The notes under the pieces: model-generated
Database searches by the model: none
What the model saw: the letters and a program-made list of their open reading frames with translations, nothing else
What the model was told of the DNA's origin: nothing
Translations under genes and position numbers: made by a program
Assembly: GCF_050434925.1 (NCBI RefSeq)
Contig: NZ_JBNDJK010000001.1
Coordinates: 372,001 to 436,000, forward strand
From: Inquilinus ginsengisoli_B
GTDB taxonomy: Bacteria > Pseudomonadota > Alphaproteobacteria > DSM-16000 > Inquilinaceae
Direction: 5' to 3'
Length of the DNA stretch: 64,000 nt
Shown: positions 41,104 to 49,426 of the stretch, piece by piece
How the letters are laid out: every line of letters begins with the position of its first letter
Position numbering within the stretch: position 1 is the first letter of the stretch

Positions 41104-42399
41104 TCAGGCGGCGTCGCGCATGGTCGGCGGCGACTCGTCCGGCGCGCGCGGATCGAGCTCGGCCGCCACCGCCGTGGTGGTCGGCGCCACCGAGACGAAG
41201 CTGCCCTGCTCCTCGTTCGGCTTCGCCGCGCGCCGGGTCATGCGGTAGACGGTGAACAGCGCCAGCAGCGCCGCGACCGAGCCGGTCCAGACGAACAGCC
41301 CGTCCGGACCCAGCAGCTGCATCACCTGCGACGCCACGATCGGCCCGAAGATCGCGCCGCTACCGTAGCACAGCAGGAGTCCCGCCGCGGCCGGCACCAG
41401 CTGCTCCGACGTCATGAAGTCGTTGGCGTGGCTGAGGCTGAGCGGATAGATGGTGTAGGACAGCCCGCCGAAGGCCGCGAGCAACACCAGCAGCAGCGTC
41501 ATCGAGGTGCCGCCGAACAGCGCCAGCGCGGCGCTGACCAGGGCCAGCGCGATGGTGATGCCGAGGAACACCTGGCGCCGGTCGAAGCGGTCGGACAGCC
41601 GCCCGACCGGGTATTGCAGCAGGAAGCCGGCGAAGATCGCCGTCATCATGAAGCTCGCGATCCAGTTCGGCGCCGGGTCGATGGTGCGGGCGTAGACCGG
41701 CCCCATGCCGGAGAAGGCGGCGCTGATCAGCCCGACCGAGACGCAGCCGGCGACGCCGAGCGGTGAGATTGCGATCAGGGTGCGCAGGCCGAAGCGCTTG
41801 ACCTTGATCACCGGCGGCGTCTCGACCGGGGTCAGCGACAGCGGCACCAGCGACAGCGACACCAGCATCGCCACCACCGAGAACAGGGCGAAGCTGGCCG
41901 GGTCCATCACCGTCAGCCAGGGCTGCGACAGGCCGAAGGCAGTGTAGTTCACCGCCATGTAGGAGGACATCACCCGGCCGCGCACGGCGTTCACGGCACG
42001 GGCGTTCAGCCAGCTTTCAATGATGGTGAACAGCACCGCCATGCTGATGCCGGTGAGAAGGCGCAGCGCCGCCCAGACGATCGGGTCGACCCAGAGGGCG
42101 TGGAACAGCGCCGCGGCGGAGGCGATGGCGGCAAAGGCGGCGAAGGTGCGGATATGGCCGACCAGCAGCACGATCCGCGGACCGATCAAGGTGCCCAGGG
42201 CGAATCCGCCGGAATAGAAGGCGAGCACGAAGCCGATGGTGCCGACGTCGAAGCCGTCGAGATCCATCCGCACCGCCAGCAGCGTGCCGAACAGCCCGTT
42301 GCCCATGATCATGATCGCGGCGCTGAACAGCAGCGGTGCCACGGCCAGGAGGACCGAACCGAGCGAAGGTGTCGCGGAAGCGGGGGTGGTGGCAGCCAT
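41104..42399 (-). CDS. MFS transporter
   Basis: 431 residues from ATG 42399, with about twelve membrane helices. The loop 2-3 segment LIGPRIVLLVGHIRTF and the GRLSDRFDRRQVF loop 8-9 motif are MFS signatures of the YcaD/YfkF-like group, and MAVNYTAFGLSQPWL lies in helix 5. It ends with a ~30-residue polar tail. Likely an exporter of small molecules, substrate unknown. It is upstream of the TAXI gene on the same strand, 11 bp apart, so they may be co-transcribed. Confidence 0.87.
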   Translation of the reverse strand: MAATTPASATPSLGSVLLAVAPLLFSAAIMIMGNGLFGTLLAVRMDLDGFDVGTIGFVLAFYSGGFALGTLIGPRIVLLVGHIRTFAAFAAIASAAALFHALWVDPIVWAALRLLTGISMAVLFTIIESWLNARAVNAVRGRVMSSYMAVNYTAFGLSQPWLTVMDPASFALFSVVAMLVSLSLVPLSLTPVETPPVIKVKRFGLRTLIAISPLGVAGCVSVGLISAAFSGMGPVYARTIDPAPNWIASFMMTAIFAGFLLQYPVGRLSDRFDRRQVFLGITIALALVSAALALFGGTSMTLLLVLLAAFGGLSYTIYPLSLSHANDFMTSEQLVPAAAGLLLCYGSGAIFGPIVASQVMQLLGPDGLFVWTGSVAALLALFTVYRMTRRAAKPNEEQGSFVSVAPTTTAVAAELDPRAPDESPPTMRDAA

Positions 42400-42471
42400 C
42401 GCGTCCGTTCTAGGTCGGCCGAAAGGCCGGAGCCAGGGAAGATTCGTGACGATTTCAGGGCAAGCCGCCCC

Positions 42472-42521
42472 GCTGGTCCCGGCCCGCAGGTAAGGTGGGT
42501 CGAACAGCCGGGCGGACCAGC
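42472..42521 (-). terminator. Long hairpin between the SleB gene and the MFS gene
   Basis: GCTGGTCC (42472-42479) pairs with GGACCAGC (42514-42521), and inside it GCCCG (42482-42486) pairs with CGGGC (42509-42513), giving 13 bp with a 2-base bulge. It follows the SleB-gene stop (42560) in the direction of transcription. There is no T-run, so it may be a Rho-assisted 3' end or an mRNA-stabilising fold. Confidence 0.45.
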
Positions 42522-42559
42522 CCCTCGCCGCCCCGGACGGACGGCGCGACGGCTCCGGA

Positions 42560-44179
42560 TCAGCCGCCGCGCTTCGGCCGGTAGAACACGTGGTCGCCGA
42601 TCGAGGCGCTGCGGCGGAAGCGGTTGGTCCAGGCCGGCATGCCGCGGCCCAGCGCCCGCATAGCCGACGGGGCCAGGAAATACTGGGCACCGTCGGTCGG
42701 ATCGTCGGCGAAATAGCCGTCCAGCATCTGCCAGACCACGAGGCGCGCGGTGCGCTGCAGGATCTCGTCCTGGGCGCTCAGCGGCTGCGGGAACTTCGGC
42801 ATGGCGCCGGCGCGGACGGCCTTGGCGAAGGCGCGGAAGCGCGGGCGCGACAGCGGCTCGAACTGGCCCGGATCGGCCAGGACCTCGCAAGGCGAATCGC
42901 CGAAGTCGTTGGCCACGGCGATCCGGTTCATCACCACCCAGACCACCGCCGCCATGCCGCGCGTGCCCTGGTTGCCGGCCTCGGTATAGGCGGTGAAGGC
43001 GAGGCAGCGCAGAGCGCGCTCCGCCTCGGTCGGCTCGGCCGGCAGTGGCACGCCGCCGATGCTCATCGGCGCCGACCCGTACAGCCGCAGCAGCGGCGAG
43101 GGCTGGTCGAGCGCGGTGCCGCCGGCGGAGACGAAGATGGTGCAGGCCAGGTCGCCCGGGCCGCAGCCGGTCAGGCGGCGGCCGGCATCATCGGCCTCGG
43201 CGTCGCGCAGCCAGGGGGCGCCCGCCGGCTGGAGCAGCGACACGGCACGGGCCAAGGCGACATCCAGCCGCTCGGTCTCTTCCGGCTCGGGCCGGTCGAC
43301 CCGCAGCAGCGAGGAGCGCGACCGGGCCGAGACCGGCGCGGCGCCGGGCGCGGCGGGCTGCACCGTGGCCACGGCATCGGCCGCGACCACCGCCTGGCCC
43401 GACCCGGACAGGGCGGCCAAAGCCGGTTGGGCCGGGACCGGATCGGCGGTCGCCGGCATCACCGCGGCCACCGGCGCGATCGAGGACGGCGACGCGGCCG
43501 CGGTGTCGGTCAGCAATTCCGCCATCGGTCCCAGCGAGGCGACGACCACGGGCTTCGCCTCGTTCGGGGCGACATCGATCAGGGCCGCGGTGCCGGGCTG
43601 CGCCGCCGGAGCGGCGACGGGTTCCACCACCGCCGTGTCCGCCAGGCCTTCGGCCGGGGCCAGGGGCGGCTCGGTGGTCGCCTGCACCGGCGGCGTAGCC
43701 ACCGGCTGTCCGGGCAGCGGCAAGGGGTCGGCCAGGCGGGCCGGCGGGTCGAGCCGCGCGGCCTCGGCACTGGGGCCGGGCAGGCTGATCGGCACCAGCA
43801 CCGGCTCGGCCTCCTGCGGCTCCGGCACCGGGCGCGTCACCTCCTGCAGGGCGTCGGCCCAGGGGTCGAGCGGCGGCGCCGGCTCGGGCAGGCGCGGCAC
43901 CGCGGCGAAGGCGGAGCCGAAGAGGACCCGCATCGGGTTGTCACTCGGCGCGGGGGCGGGGGGCGCCTCGGCCAGGCGCCGCGTCGTGGCGATAGCGGGC
44001 TGCGGCCGCACCGCCTCCGCCGGATCGACCACATGCGCCGGCTCGACCGCGATCCCGGCGAGGTCGACCGCGATGACGGGCGGCGATTTCGGGCGCGCGG
44101 AATCGATCGCGATCGCGCCGCCGAGGGCGGCAGCCCCGACCAGCGCGATCGACAGAAGAAGGAGGCCCTTCGACGTCAT
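42560..44179 (-). CDS. SleB-family cell-wall hydrolase with long Ala/Pro-rich linker
   Basis: 539 residues from ATG 44179. An N-terminal membrane helix (LLLLSIALVGAAALGGAIAI) is followed by about 360 residues of low-complexity Ala/Pro/Val sequence, then the catalytic domain from about residue 415: ALRCLAFTAYTEAGNQGTRGMAAVVWVVMNR with the active glutamate in YTEAGN, and GQFEPLSR. This SleB-like fold cuts peptidoglycan glycan strands as a transglycosylase. The anchor plus long linker would let the enzyme reach from the inner membrane into the wall. Divergent from the hypothetical at 44398. Confidence 0.85.
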   Translation of the reverse strand: MTSKGLLLLSIALVGAAALGGAIAIDSARPKSPPVIAVDLAGIAVEPAHVVDPAEAVRPQPAIATTRRLAEAPPAPAPSDNPMRVLFGSAFAAVPRLPEPAPPLDPWADALQEVTRPVPEPQEAEPVLVPISLPGPSAEAARLDPPARLADPLPLPGQPVATPPVQATTEPPLAPAEGLADTAVVEPVAAPAAQPGTAALIDVAPNEAKPVVVASLGPMAELLTDTAAASPSSIAPVAAVMPATADPVPAQPALAALSGSGQAVVAADAVATVQPAAPGAAPVSARSRSSLLRVDRPEPEETERLDVALARAVSLLQPAGAPWLRDAEADDAGRRLTGCGPGDLACTIFVSAGGTALDQPSPLLRLYGSAPMSIGGVPLPAEPTEAERALRCLAFTAYTEAGNQGTRGMAAVVWVVMNRIAVANDFGDSPCEVLADPGQFEPLSRPRFRAFAKAVRAGAMPKFPQPLSAQDEILQRTARLVVWQMLDGYFADDPTDGAQYFLAPSAMRALGRGMPAWTNRFRRSASIGDHVFYRPKRGG

Positions 44180-44397
44180 GCCCGACCTCCCCCTTGTCGG
44201 CGCGTGGGGCGGAGCCCATCCGGGCGCACTCCACCCGGCGCCGCCGGGAGACGGGGCAACGCTCTGCGCCGGCGATCGGGGCCCGGGATGATCGCAACGG
44301 ATCCGGGAACACCGACCGCCCAAGTGCATTTCATTGCGGTCACGGGGGGCGCGGGTATCATGGCGCGCGCTGCGAGTCCAGACCGACGGAAGGCCAT

Positions 44398-44877
44398 ATG
44401 TCCCGCAAAACCGCTGAAATCCGCCGTTCCGCCTGGGTTCGCCCGGCACGTTTTTTCGCTTTTTTTATCGCGATTGCCGCCTTTCCGGCCCTGGCGCAGG
44501 ACAAGCCGGCCCCCGAGTCGGCACCGAAGGAAGCGATCGACATCGAGCTGAACAAGCTCGAACCCGGCAACAATGGCTGCCGGGCCTTCATGGTCATGCA
44601 CAACGGCACCGACCGGAGCTACAGCAACCTGCAGCTCGACCTCGTGGTGTTCGACCCGAAGGGCATCATCGTCGACCAGCTGGCCGTGGACATGGCTCCG
44701 CTGAGCGCCGGCAAAACCATGGTCAAGGTGTTCGAGATTGCCGGTCATGATTGCGGTAGTTTCGGCCGTGTGCTGTTGAACGACGTGTTGACGTGCAAGG
44801 CGGGAGAGGCAGCGGTCGAACGCTGCATCGATCTATTGGTTCCCACCAGCCGGGCGGCGATCGGTTTCATCAAGTAA
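44398..44877 (+). CDS. Secreted hypothetical protein
   Basis: 159 residues from ATG 44398, with GGAAGG 5 bases upstream. A basic N-terminus and a hydrophobic run (ARFFAFFIAIAAFPALAQ) ending in ALAQ give a Sec signal peptide with cleavage near residue 34. The mature part contains IELNKLEPGNNGCRAFMVMHNGT and VVFDPKGIIVDQLAVDMAPL, a beta-sandwich-like pattern with four cysteines (C near 60, then GHDCGSF, LTCKAG, ERCIDL) that could form two disulfides. I recall such proteins as conserved in Rhodospirillales but know no function. The esterase gene follows after 13 bp. Confidence 0.75.
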   Translation: MSRKTAEIRRSAWVRPARFFAFFIAIAAFPALAQDKPAPESAPKEAIDIELNKLEPGNNGCRAFMVMHNGTDRSYSNLQLDLVVFDPKGIIVDQLAVDMAPLSAGKTMVKVFEIAGHDCGSFGRVLLNDVLTCKAGEAAVERCIDLLVPTSRAAIGFIK

Positions 44878-44890
44878 AGAAGGCCGGATC

Positions 44891-45829
44891 ATGGCGGTCG
44901 ACCCGCAGATCATGACGATGCTTGAGCGGATCACCGCTGTTTCCGGGGACACAGCGCCGGCCGAGCGCCTGGCGCCGGCCGAAGCGCGGCGCGCCATGGC
45001 CGCGGTGCTGCCGCTGTTGAACGAGCACGCGCCGGCCGTGGCGCGGGTCGAGGACCGCACCCTGCCGGGTGCTGAGGGACCGATCGCCGCACGCGTCTAC
45101 GATCCCGGCACGCCCACCCCCTCGCCCGCCATCGTCTACATCCATGGCGGCGGCTGGGTGCTGTGCGACCTGGACAGCCATGACGGCGTGTGCCGGGAGC
45201 TGGCGCAGCGCTCCGGCCTCAAGGTGGTCAGCCTCGGCTACCGGCTGGCGCCGGAGCATCCGTTCCCGGCCGCGCTCGAGGATTGCGTCGCGGCGGTGCG
45301 CTGGCTTGCCGCCCAGGGCCGCGACTGGGGCATCGACCGCCTGGTGATCGCCGGCGATTCGGCCGGGGCCAACCTGTCGCTTGCCACCCTGCTGGCGCTG
45401 CGCGACGCCGGCGAGCAGCCGCTGCGAGGGGCGGCGCTGGTCTATGGCGTGTTCGCCCCCGACCACGACACGCCATCGCATCTGGCATATGGCGGCGACA
45501 ACCGCTATTTCCTGTCGACTGCCGAGATGGAGTGGTTCTGGGGCCATTATGTCCCGGCCGGCACCGACCGGCGCACGCCGCTGGCCGCGCCGCTCTACGC
45601 CGATCTCGCCGGCCTGCCGCCGCTGTACCTGACCGCGGCGGAATACGATTGCCTGAGGACCGACAGTGAACAGCTCGCCTACCGCCTGGCCCTGGCCGGG
45701 CAACCGCACGAATTCCGGCTGTGGCGCGGCATGATCCACGCCTGTCTGCACATGGCCGGCAACGTCGAGGTGATGCGGGCCGAGATCGACCGTCTGGCCG
45801 CCTTCCTGCGCCGGCAGGCGACGGCATGA
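44891..45829 (+). CDS. Alpha/beta hydrolase of the hormone-sensitive-lipase (GDXG) family
   Basis: 312 residues. The oxyanion-hole motif HGGGWVLCDLDSHD, nucleophile serine in IAGDSAGANLS, and the late Asp/His pair in LTAAEYDCLRTDSE and RGMIHACLHM give a full catalytic set. Such enzymes hydrolyse short- to medium-chain esters. The ATG at 44891 has GAAGG 8 bases upstream. The stop overlaps the next ATG (ATGA), and the secreted hypothetical is 13 bp upstream, so three genes are probably co-transcribed. Natural substrate unknown. Confidence 0.93.
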   Translation: MAVDPQIMTMLERITAVSGDTAPAERLAPAEARRAMAAVLPLLNEHAPAVARVEDRTLPGAEGPIAARVYDPGTPTPSPAIVYIHGGGWVLCDLDSHDGVCRELAQRSGLKVVSLGYRLAPEHPFPAALEDCVAAVRWLAAQGRDWGIDRLVIAGDSAGANLSLATLLALRDAGEQPLRGAALVYGVFAPDHDTPSHLAYGGDNRYFLSTAEMEWFWGHYVPAGTDRRTPLAAPLYADLAGLPPLYLTAAEYDCLRTDSEQLAYRLALAGQPHEFRLWRGMIHACLHMAGNVEVMRAEIDRLAAFLRRQATA

Positions 45830-47406
45830 GCCGCCCCCCTCGCCCGCCGAAGCCCGGCGCCGGACGCGCGCGCGGCCCCGGCCGATCCTCCGAAGCCGGC
45901 GACGAACAGCGCCCGCCGCGCGGACGCAAGCCCGCCGGCGGGGCCGGAGCCCAGGCCGAACGGCCGGCGCGGGACACCCGGCGCCCCGACAGGCCGTCCC
46001 GCGGAGCCCCTGCGGACCGCGAGGAGGCCGAACGCGCGCCCCGCCGCACCGGGCGCGCTCCCGCCGGACGCAGCGCCCGGCAGGACGAGCCGGAGGCAAA
46101 GCCGAAGCGCCAGCCGTCCCGTGGTGGCAAGCCGCCGTCCCGCGGGGCTCCGGCGGACCGCCAGGAGGCCGAGCGCGCTCCCCGCCGCACCGCGCGCGCA
46201 CCCACCAGCCGCGGCGCCCGACAGGACGAGCCGGAGGCAATGCCGAAGCGCAGGCCGCCCCGCGACGGCAAGCCGTCGGACCGTGGGGGCCCAGCGAACC
46301 GCCAGGAGGCCGAACCCGCTCCTCGCCGCACCGCGCGCGCTCCCTCCAGCCGCGGCGGCCGGCGGGACGAACCGGAGGCGACGCCGAAAGGCCGGCCGCC
46401 CCGCGGCGGCAAGACGCCCTCCCGCCTCGCCGCGGCGAAGGCTGAGGACGAGACGGCGCCACGCGGCGCGAAGCGGGCCGGCCCGGCCGCGGCCGGACGG
46501 CGCCCCCCGACCGCCGGCAAGCCGCGCGGGTCGCGATCCAAGGCGACCACGCCGCAGGAGGCCGCGCGCGCCGCGATCCCGGAATGGCTGTGGGACGGCG
46601 GTGAGGAGCCGGCGGAAGACACCGTCCCACGCCGGCGCGGCCGCCCGCGCGGTCCGGTGCGCGATGAGCCCGCCGAGCCGACGGAGGCCCCCGCGGCGCG
46701 GGCCAGGACCGCACCGCGCGGCCCGCTGACCTCGTCGCGCCGGATCGGCCGCGACACCGGAGCACCGAAGCCGCCGCCGGCAAAACCAGGCGAGCGCTGG
46801 CGCGAAGAACGGCGCATGCGCCCGGCGCCGGAGCCGGACCAGGCCCGCTACGTCGTCTTCCACAAGCCCTATGGCGTGCTGAGCCAGTTCACGCCGGAGG
46901 GGCGCTGGCGCGGCCTGAACGAATTCGGCCTGCCGCCCGGCATCTATGCCGCCGGACGGCTGGACGCCGACAGCGAGGGGCTGCTGCTGCTGACCGATGA
47001 CGGGCCGCTGATCAAGCGCCTGCTGGACCCGAAGCACGGCCACCCCCGGACCTATCTGGCGCAGGTCGAGGGCGACCCGGCGGAGGAGGCGCTGGCCGCG
47101 CTGGCCGGCGGCATCGCCCTGACCGACGGCCCGACCCGCCCGTGCGGGATCGAGCGGCTGGCGGAGGAGCCCGACCTGCCGCCGCGCGACCCGCCGATCC
47201 GGGACCGCAAGTCGATCCCGACCGCCTGGCTGCGCCTGACCCTGACCGAGGGTCGCAACCGCCAGGTGCGGCGGATGACGGCGGCGGTCGGCCACCCGAC
47301 CCTGCGGCTGGTCCGCGTCGCCCTCGGCGGCCTGGAGCTCGGCGACCTGGCGCCCGGCACCTGGACCACGGTGGAGCGGGAGGAAATCCTGTCCGGCCTG
47401 CGCTGA
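45826..47406 (+). CDS. RsuA/RluE-family 23S rRNA pseudouridine synthase with repeat-bearing extension
   Basis: 526 residues from the ATG that overlaps the esterase stop. The catalytic domain is residues ~340-526: YVVFHKPYGVLSQF, the catalytic aspartate in AAGRLDADSEGLLLLT (~377), and EGRNRQVRRMTAAVGHPTLRL. This matches the RluE/RluB branch; E. coli RluE modifies U2457 of 23S rRNA. The first ~330 residues are Arg/Pro/Ala-rich and disordered, with three near-identical 47-residue repeats (59-199). There is no S4 domain in front of the core, as in RluE. The extension is far longer than in E. coli and may bind RNA through its basic charge. Confidence 0.92.
   Translation: MSRPPRPPKPGAGRARGPGRSSEAGDEQRPPRGRKPAGGAGAQAERPARDTRRPDRPSRGAPADREEAERAPRRTGRAPAGRSARQDEPEAKPKRQPSRGGKPPSRGAPADRQEAERAPRRTARAPTSRGARQDEPEAMPKRRPPRDGKPSDRGGPANRQEAEPAPRRTARAPSSRGGRRDEPEATPKGRPPRGGKTPSRLAAAKAEDETAPRGAKRAGPAAAGRRPPTAGKPRGSRSKATTPQEAARAAIPEWLWDGGEEPAEDTVPRRRGRPRGPVRDEPAEPTEAPAARARTAPRGPLTSSRRIGRDTGAPKPPPAKPGERWREERRMRPAPEPDQARYVVFHKPYGVLSQFTPEGRWRGLNEFGLPPGIYAAGRLDADSEGLLLLTDDGPLIKRLLDPKHGHPRTYLAQVEGDPAEEALAALAGGIALTDGPTRPCGIERLAEEPDLPPRDPPIRDRKSIPTAWLRLTLTEGRNRQVRRMTAAVGHPTLRLVRVALGGLELGDLAPGTWTTVEREEILSGLR
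46000..46422 (+). repeat. Three 141-bp in-frame tandem repeats
   Basis: The units encode residues 59-105, 106-152 and 153-199 of the pseudouridine synthase. Each begins RGAPADR or RGGPANR, has a central PRRT-RAP stretch and DEPEA, and ends near GGK or DGK. Differences are scattered substitutions, mostly conservative, so the copies are recent or kept similar. The unit length is a multiple of three, keeping the frame. Confidence 0.85.
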
Positions 47407-47443
47407 TAACGCCAGGATTACTGGAAACTTACGTGAAATTCAC

Positions 47444-47519
47444 GGGTGCGGCCCGCTTGCGGGGGATATCACGGCTGCTGCAGTGGCAGCCGAGGATCCG
47501 CCGCGTGGCGGACGCACCC
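47444..47519 (+). ncRNA. 76-nt cloverleaf-like leader before the ABC transporter
   Basis: GGGTGCG (47444-47450) and CGCACCC (47513-47519) close a junction of three hairpins: CCCG/CGGG with a CTTG tetraloop (47452-47463), GGCTGC/GCAGCC with a 7-base loop (47473-47491), and TCCGCC/GGCGGA with a GCGT loop (47497-47512). The ATG is 2 bases further on. Between hairpins 2 and 3 lies GAGGA, the only SD-like site; with hairpin 3 folded it would be about 8 bases from the ATG in effective distance. It has tRNA size and layout but no tRNA conserved bases, so it is called a regulatory fold, not a tRNA. Confidence 0.5.
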
Positions 47520-47520
47520 G

Positions 47521-49269
47521 ATGAAGCAAAGCACGCGCCGGTTCTGGAAGGATTTCTTCGCCCTCCTGATGCCGTTCTGGCGGTCCAAGGAGAAATGGCC
47601 GGCGATCGGGCTGCTGGTGGTGATCGCCGCCTTCACCCTCGGCGCCGTGTTCCTGAGTGTGCAGTTCAGCTTCTGGTATAACCGCTTCTACCAGGCGCTG
47701 CAGGACTACAATCAGCCCGCGTTCTGGCGCGAGATCGCGATCTTCGCCGGCCTGGCGACCATGTCCGTCCTGCGTGGCGTCTACGCGACCTATCTCGGGC
47801 AATGGCTGCGCATCCGCTGGCGGCGCTGGATGACCGACCACCTGCTCAACGAATGGCTGGCCGACCGGGCCTATTACCGCCAGCAGCTGACGGCGGGTGC
47901 GACCGACAATCCCGACCAGCGCATCGCCGAGGACATCCAGCAATTCGTCGACGGTACCCTCACCCTCAGCCTCAGCTTCCTCGGCAATGTGGTGAACCTT
48001 GCGTCTTTCGCCGTGATCCTGTGGGGGCTGGCAGCGCCGTTGACGATCCCGCTGCTGGGCGGCAGCAGCATCACCATCCCGCATTTCATGCTGTGGGCCG
48101 CCATCGTCTACGCCATCGTCGGAACCATCCTGACCCATCTCATCGGCCGCCCGCTGATCCGGCTGAGCTTCCTGCAGCAGAAGCGGGAGGCGGATTTCCG
48201 CTTCGGCCTGGTCCGGTTCCGCGAGAACACCGAGGCGATCGCGCTCTATGGCGGCGAGCCGAGTGAGCGGCAGGGGCTGCTGCGTCTGTTCGGCGGGGTG
48301 ATGGACAACTTCTACCAGCTGATGAGCCGGACAAAGAAGCTCGGCTTCTTCACCTCCGCCTATGGCCAGGCTTCCGCCGTGTTCCCCGGCATCCTCGTCG
48401 CCCCGCAATACTTCGCCAAGACCATCGAGCTGGGCGGTGTCGTCCAGGTCATCCAGGCCTTCGGCAACGTCCAGGATTCGCTGTCGTGGTTCGTCAGCGC
48501 CTATTCCACGCTGGCCGACTACAAGGCGACCGTCGACCGCCTGACCGGTTTCCGCCGCAGCCTCAATACGGCAAAGGCTCAGGCGCGCTCGGCCGAGATC
48601 AACGTCGCGGCCGAGCCCCGCGCCGACCTCGCCGTCGATTCGGTCCAACTCGCCCTGCCCGACGGCCAGGCGCTGATCGAAGGCCGCGACCTGTCGGTCC
48701 GCCCCGGCGACCGGCTGCTGCTGACCGGCCCGTCCGGCACCGGCAAGTCGACGCTGTTCCGCGCCTTGGCCGGGATCTGGCCCTTCGGCCGGGCGCAGAT
48801 CCGCATCCCCAAGGACGCGAAGGTGCTGTTCCTGCCGCAGCGACCCTACCTGCCGCTGGGCACGCTGCACGCCGCCGTCGCCTATCCGGCCAGGCCGGAG
48901 GAGGTGTCCGCCGAAGCCGCGACCGAGGCCCTGCGCGCGGTCGATCTCGGCCATCTGGTGCCCGCGCTGGAGCAGGAGGAGTATTGGGCCCGCCGCCTGT
49001 CGCCGGGCGAGCAGCAACGCCTGGCCATCGCCCGGGCGGTCCTGGCCAGGCCGGGCTGGCTGTTCCTGGACGAGGCCACCAGCGCGCTGGACGAGGCGAC
49101 CGAGCAGCGGATGTTCGCGCTGCTGCGCGACCGGCTGCCCGGCACCACCTGGCTGACCATCTCTCACGACCCCAAGGTCGCCGCCTTCCACAACCGCCGC
49201 TGGCGGATCGAGAAGGACGGCTCGGCCCCCGGCCGCCTGGTCGAGGAGCCGTCGGCCGCGGTGGCCTGA
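47521..49269 (+). CDS. SbmA/BacA/YddA-like ABC transporter (fused permease-ATPase)
   Basis: 582 residues from ATG 47521; a GTG at 47446 is in frame but falls inside the folded leader. The N-terminal SbmA/BacA-type membrane domain begins FWKDFFALLMPFWRSKEKW and contains YLGQWLRIRWRRWMTDHLL and DNPDQRIAEDIQQFV, blocks shared with YddA and with Rv1819c. The C-terminal ATPase has Walker A GPSGTGKSTL, the signature LSPGEQQRLAIARA (SPGEQ for SGGQ), and FLDEATSALDE. Relatives import peptides or cobalamin, or act on long-chain substrates. Probably works as a homodimer. Substrate here unknown. Confidence 0.93.
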   Translation: MKQSTRRFWKDFFALLMPFWRSKEKWPAIGLLVVIAAFTLGAVFLSVQFSFWYNRFYQALQDYNQPAFWREIAIFAGLATMSVLRGVYATYLGQWLRIRWRRWMTDHLLNEWLADRAYYRQQLTAGATDNPDQRIAEDIQQFVDGTLTLSLSFLGNVVNLASFAVILWGLAAPLTIPLLGGSSITIPHFMLWAAIVYAIVGTILTHLIGRPLIRLSFLQQKREADFRFGLVRFRENTEAIALYGGEPSERQGLLRLFGGVMDNFYQLMSRTKKLGFFTSAYGQASAVFPGILVAPQYFAKTIELGGVVQVIQAFGNVQDSLSWFVSAYSTLADYKATVDRLTGFRRSLNTAKAQARSAEINVAAEPRADLAVDSVQLALPDGQALIEGRDLSVRPGDRLLLTGPSGTGKSTLFRALAGIWPFGRAQIRIPKDAKVLFLPQRPYLPLGTLHAAVAYPARPEEVSAEAATEALRAVDLGHLVPALEQEEYWARRLSPGEQQRLAIARAVLARPGWLFLDEATSALDEATEQRMFALLRDRLPGTTWLTISHDPKVAAFHNRRWRIEKDGSAPGRLVEEPSAAVA

Positions 49270-49300
49270 CCGGGACAACGCTCTCCGGACATACGGTTCC

Positions 49301-49378
49301 GTCATCGCGAGGGGCGAAGCGGCGTGGCGATCCAGTGGCCGGTGCCGCTGGATCGCTTCGCTGCGCTCGCGATGATGC
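49301..49378. repeat. Dispersed palindromic element, family B
   Basis: GTCATCGCGAG at the start and CTCGCGATGAT at the end form outer arms; inside, GCGTGGCGATCCAG is inverted as CTGGATCGCTTCGC. This form (GTCATnGCGAGnnGCGAAGCG) is widespread between alphaproteobacterial genes, from memory. A degenerate relative lies at 11826-11876. It may end transcription of the ABC gene. Confidence 0.8.
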
Positions 49379-49386
49379 CTTAATTT

Positions 49387-49420
49387 AAGAATTGACTTAT
49401 CTAAGTGAATTCTTCATAAA
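49387..49420 (+). promoter_or_regulatory. ArsR promoter with 28-bp operator palindrome
   Basis: TTGACT (49392-49397), 17 bp, CATAAA (49415-49420) make a promoter whose predicted start falls on or one base before the ATG at 49427, so the mRNA is probably leaderless. The dyad AAGAATT...AATTCTT with inner ACTTA/TAAGT (49387-49414; 24 of 28 positions symmetric) covers the -35 and spacer. It is AT-rich, as ArsR/SmtB operators are. Confidence 0.75.
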
Positions 49421-49426
49421 AGACTC

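Noticed and set aside
47444..47519. tRNA gene
   Set aside because: Length and four-arm layout are tRNA-like, but the T-loop (GCGT, four bases) and D-loop lack all conserved tRNA bases and there is no CCA.
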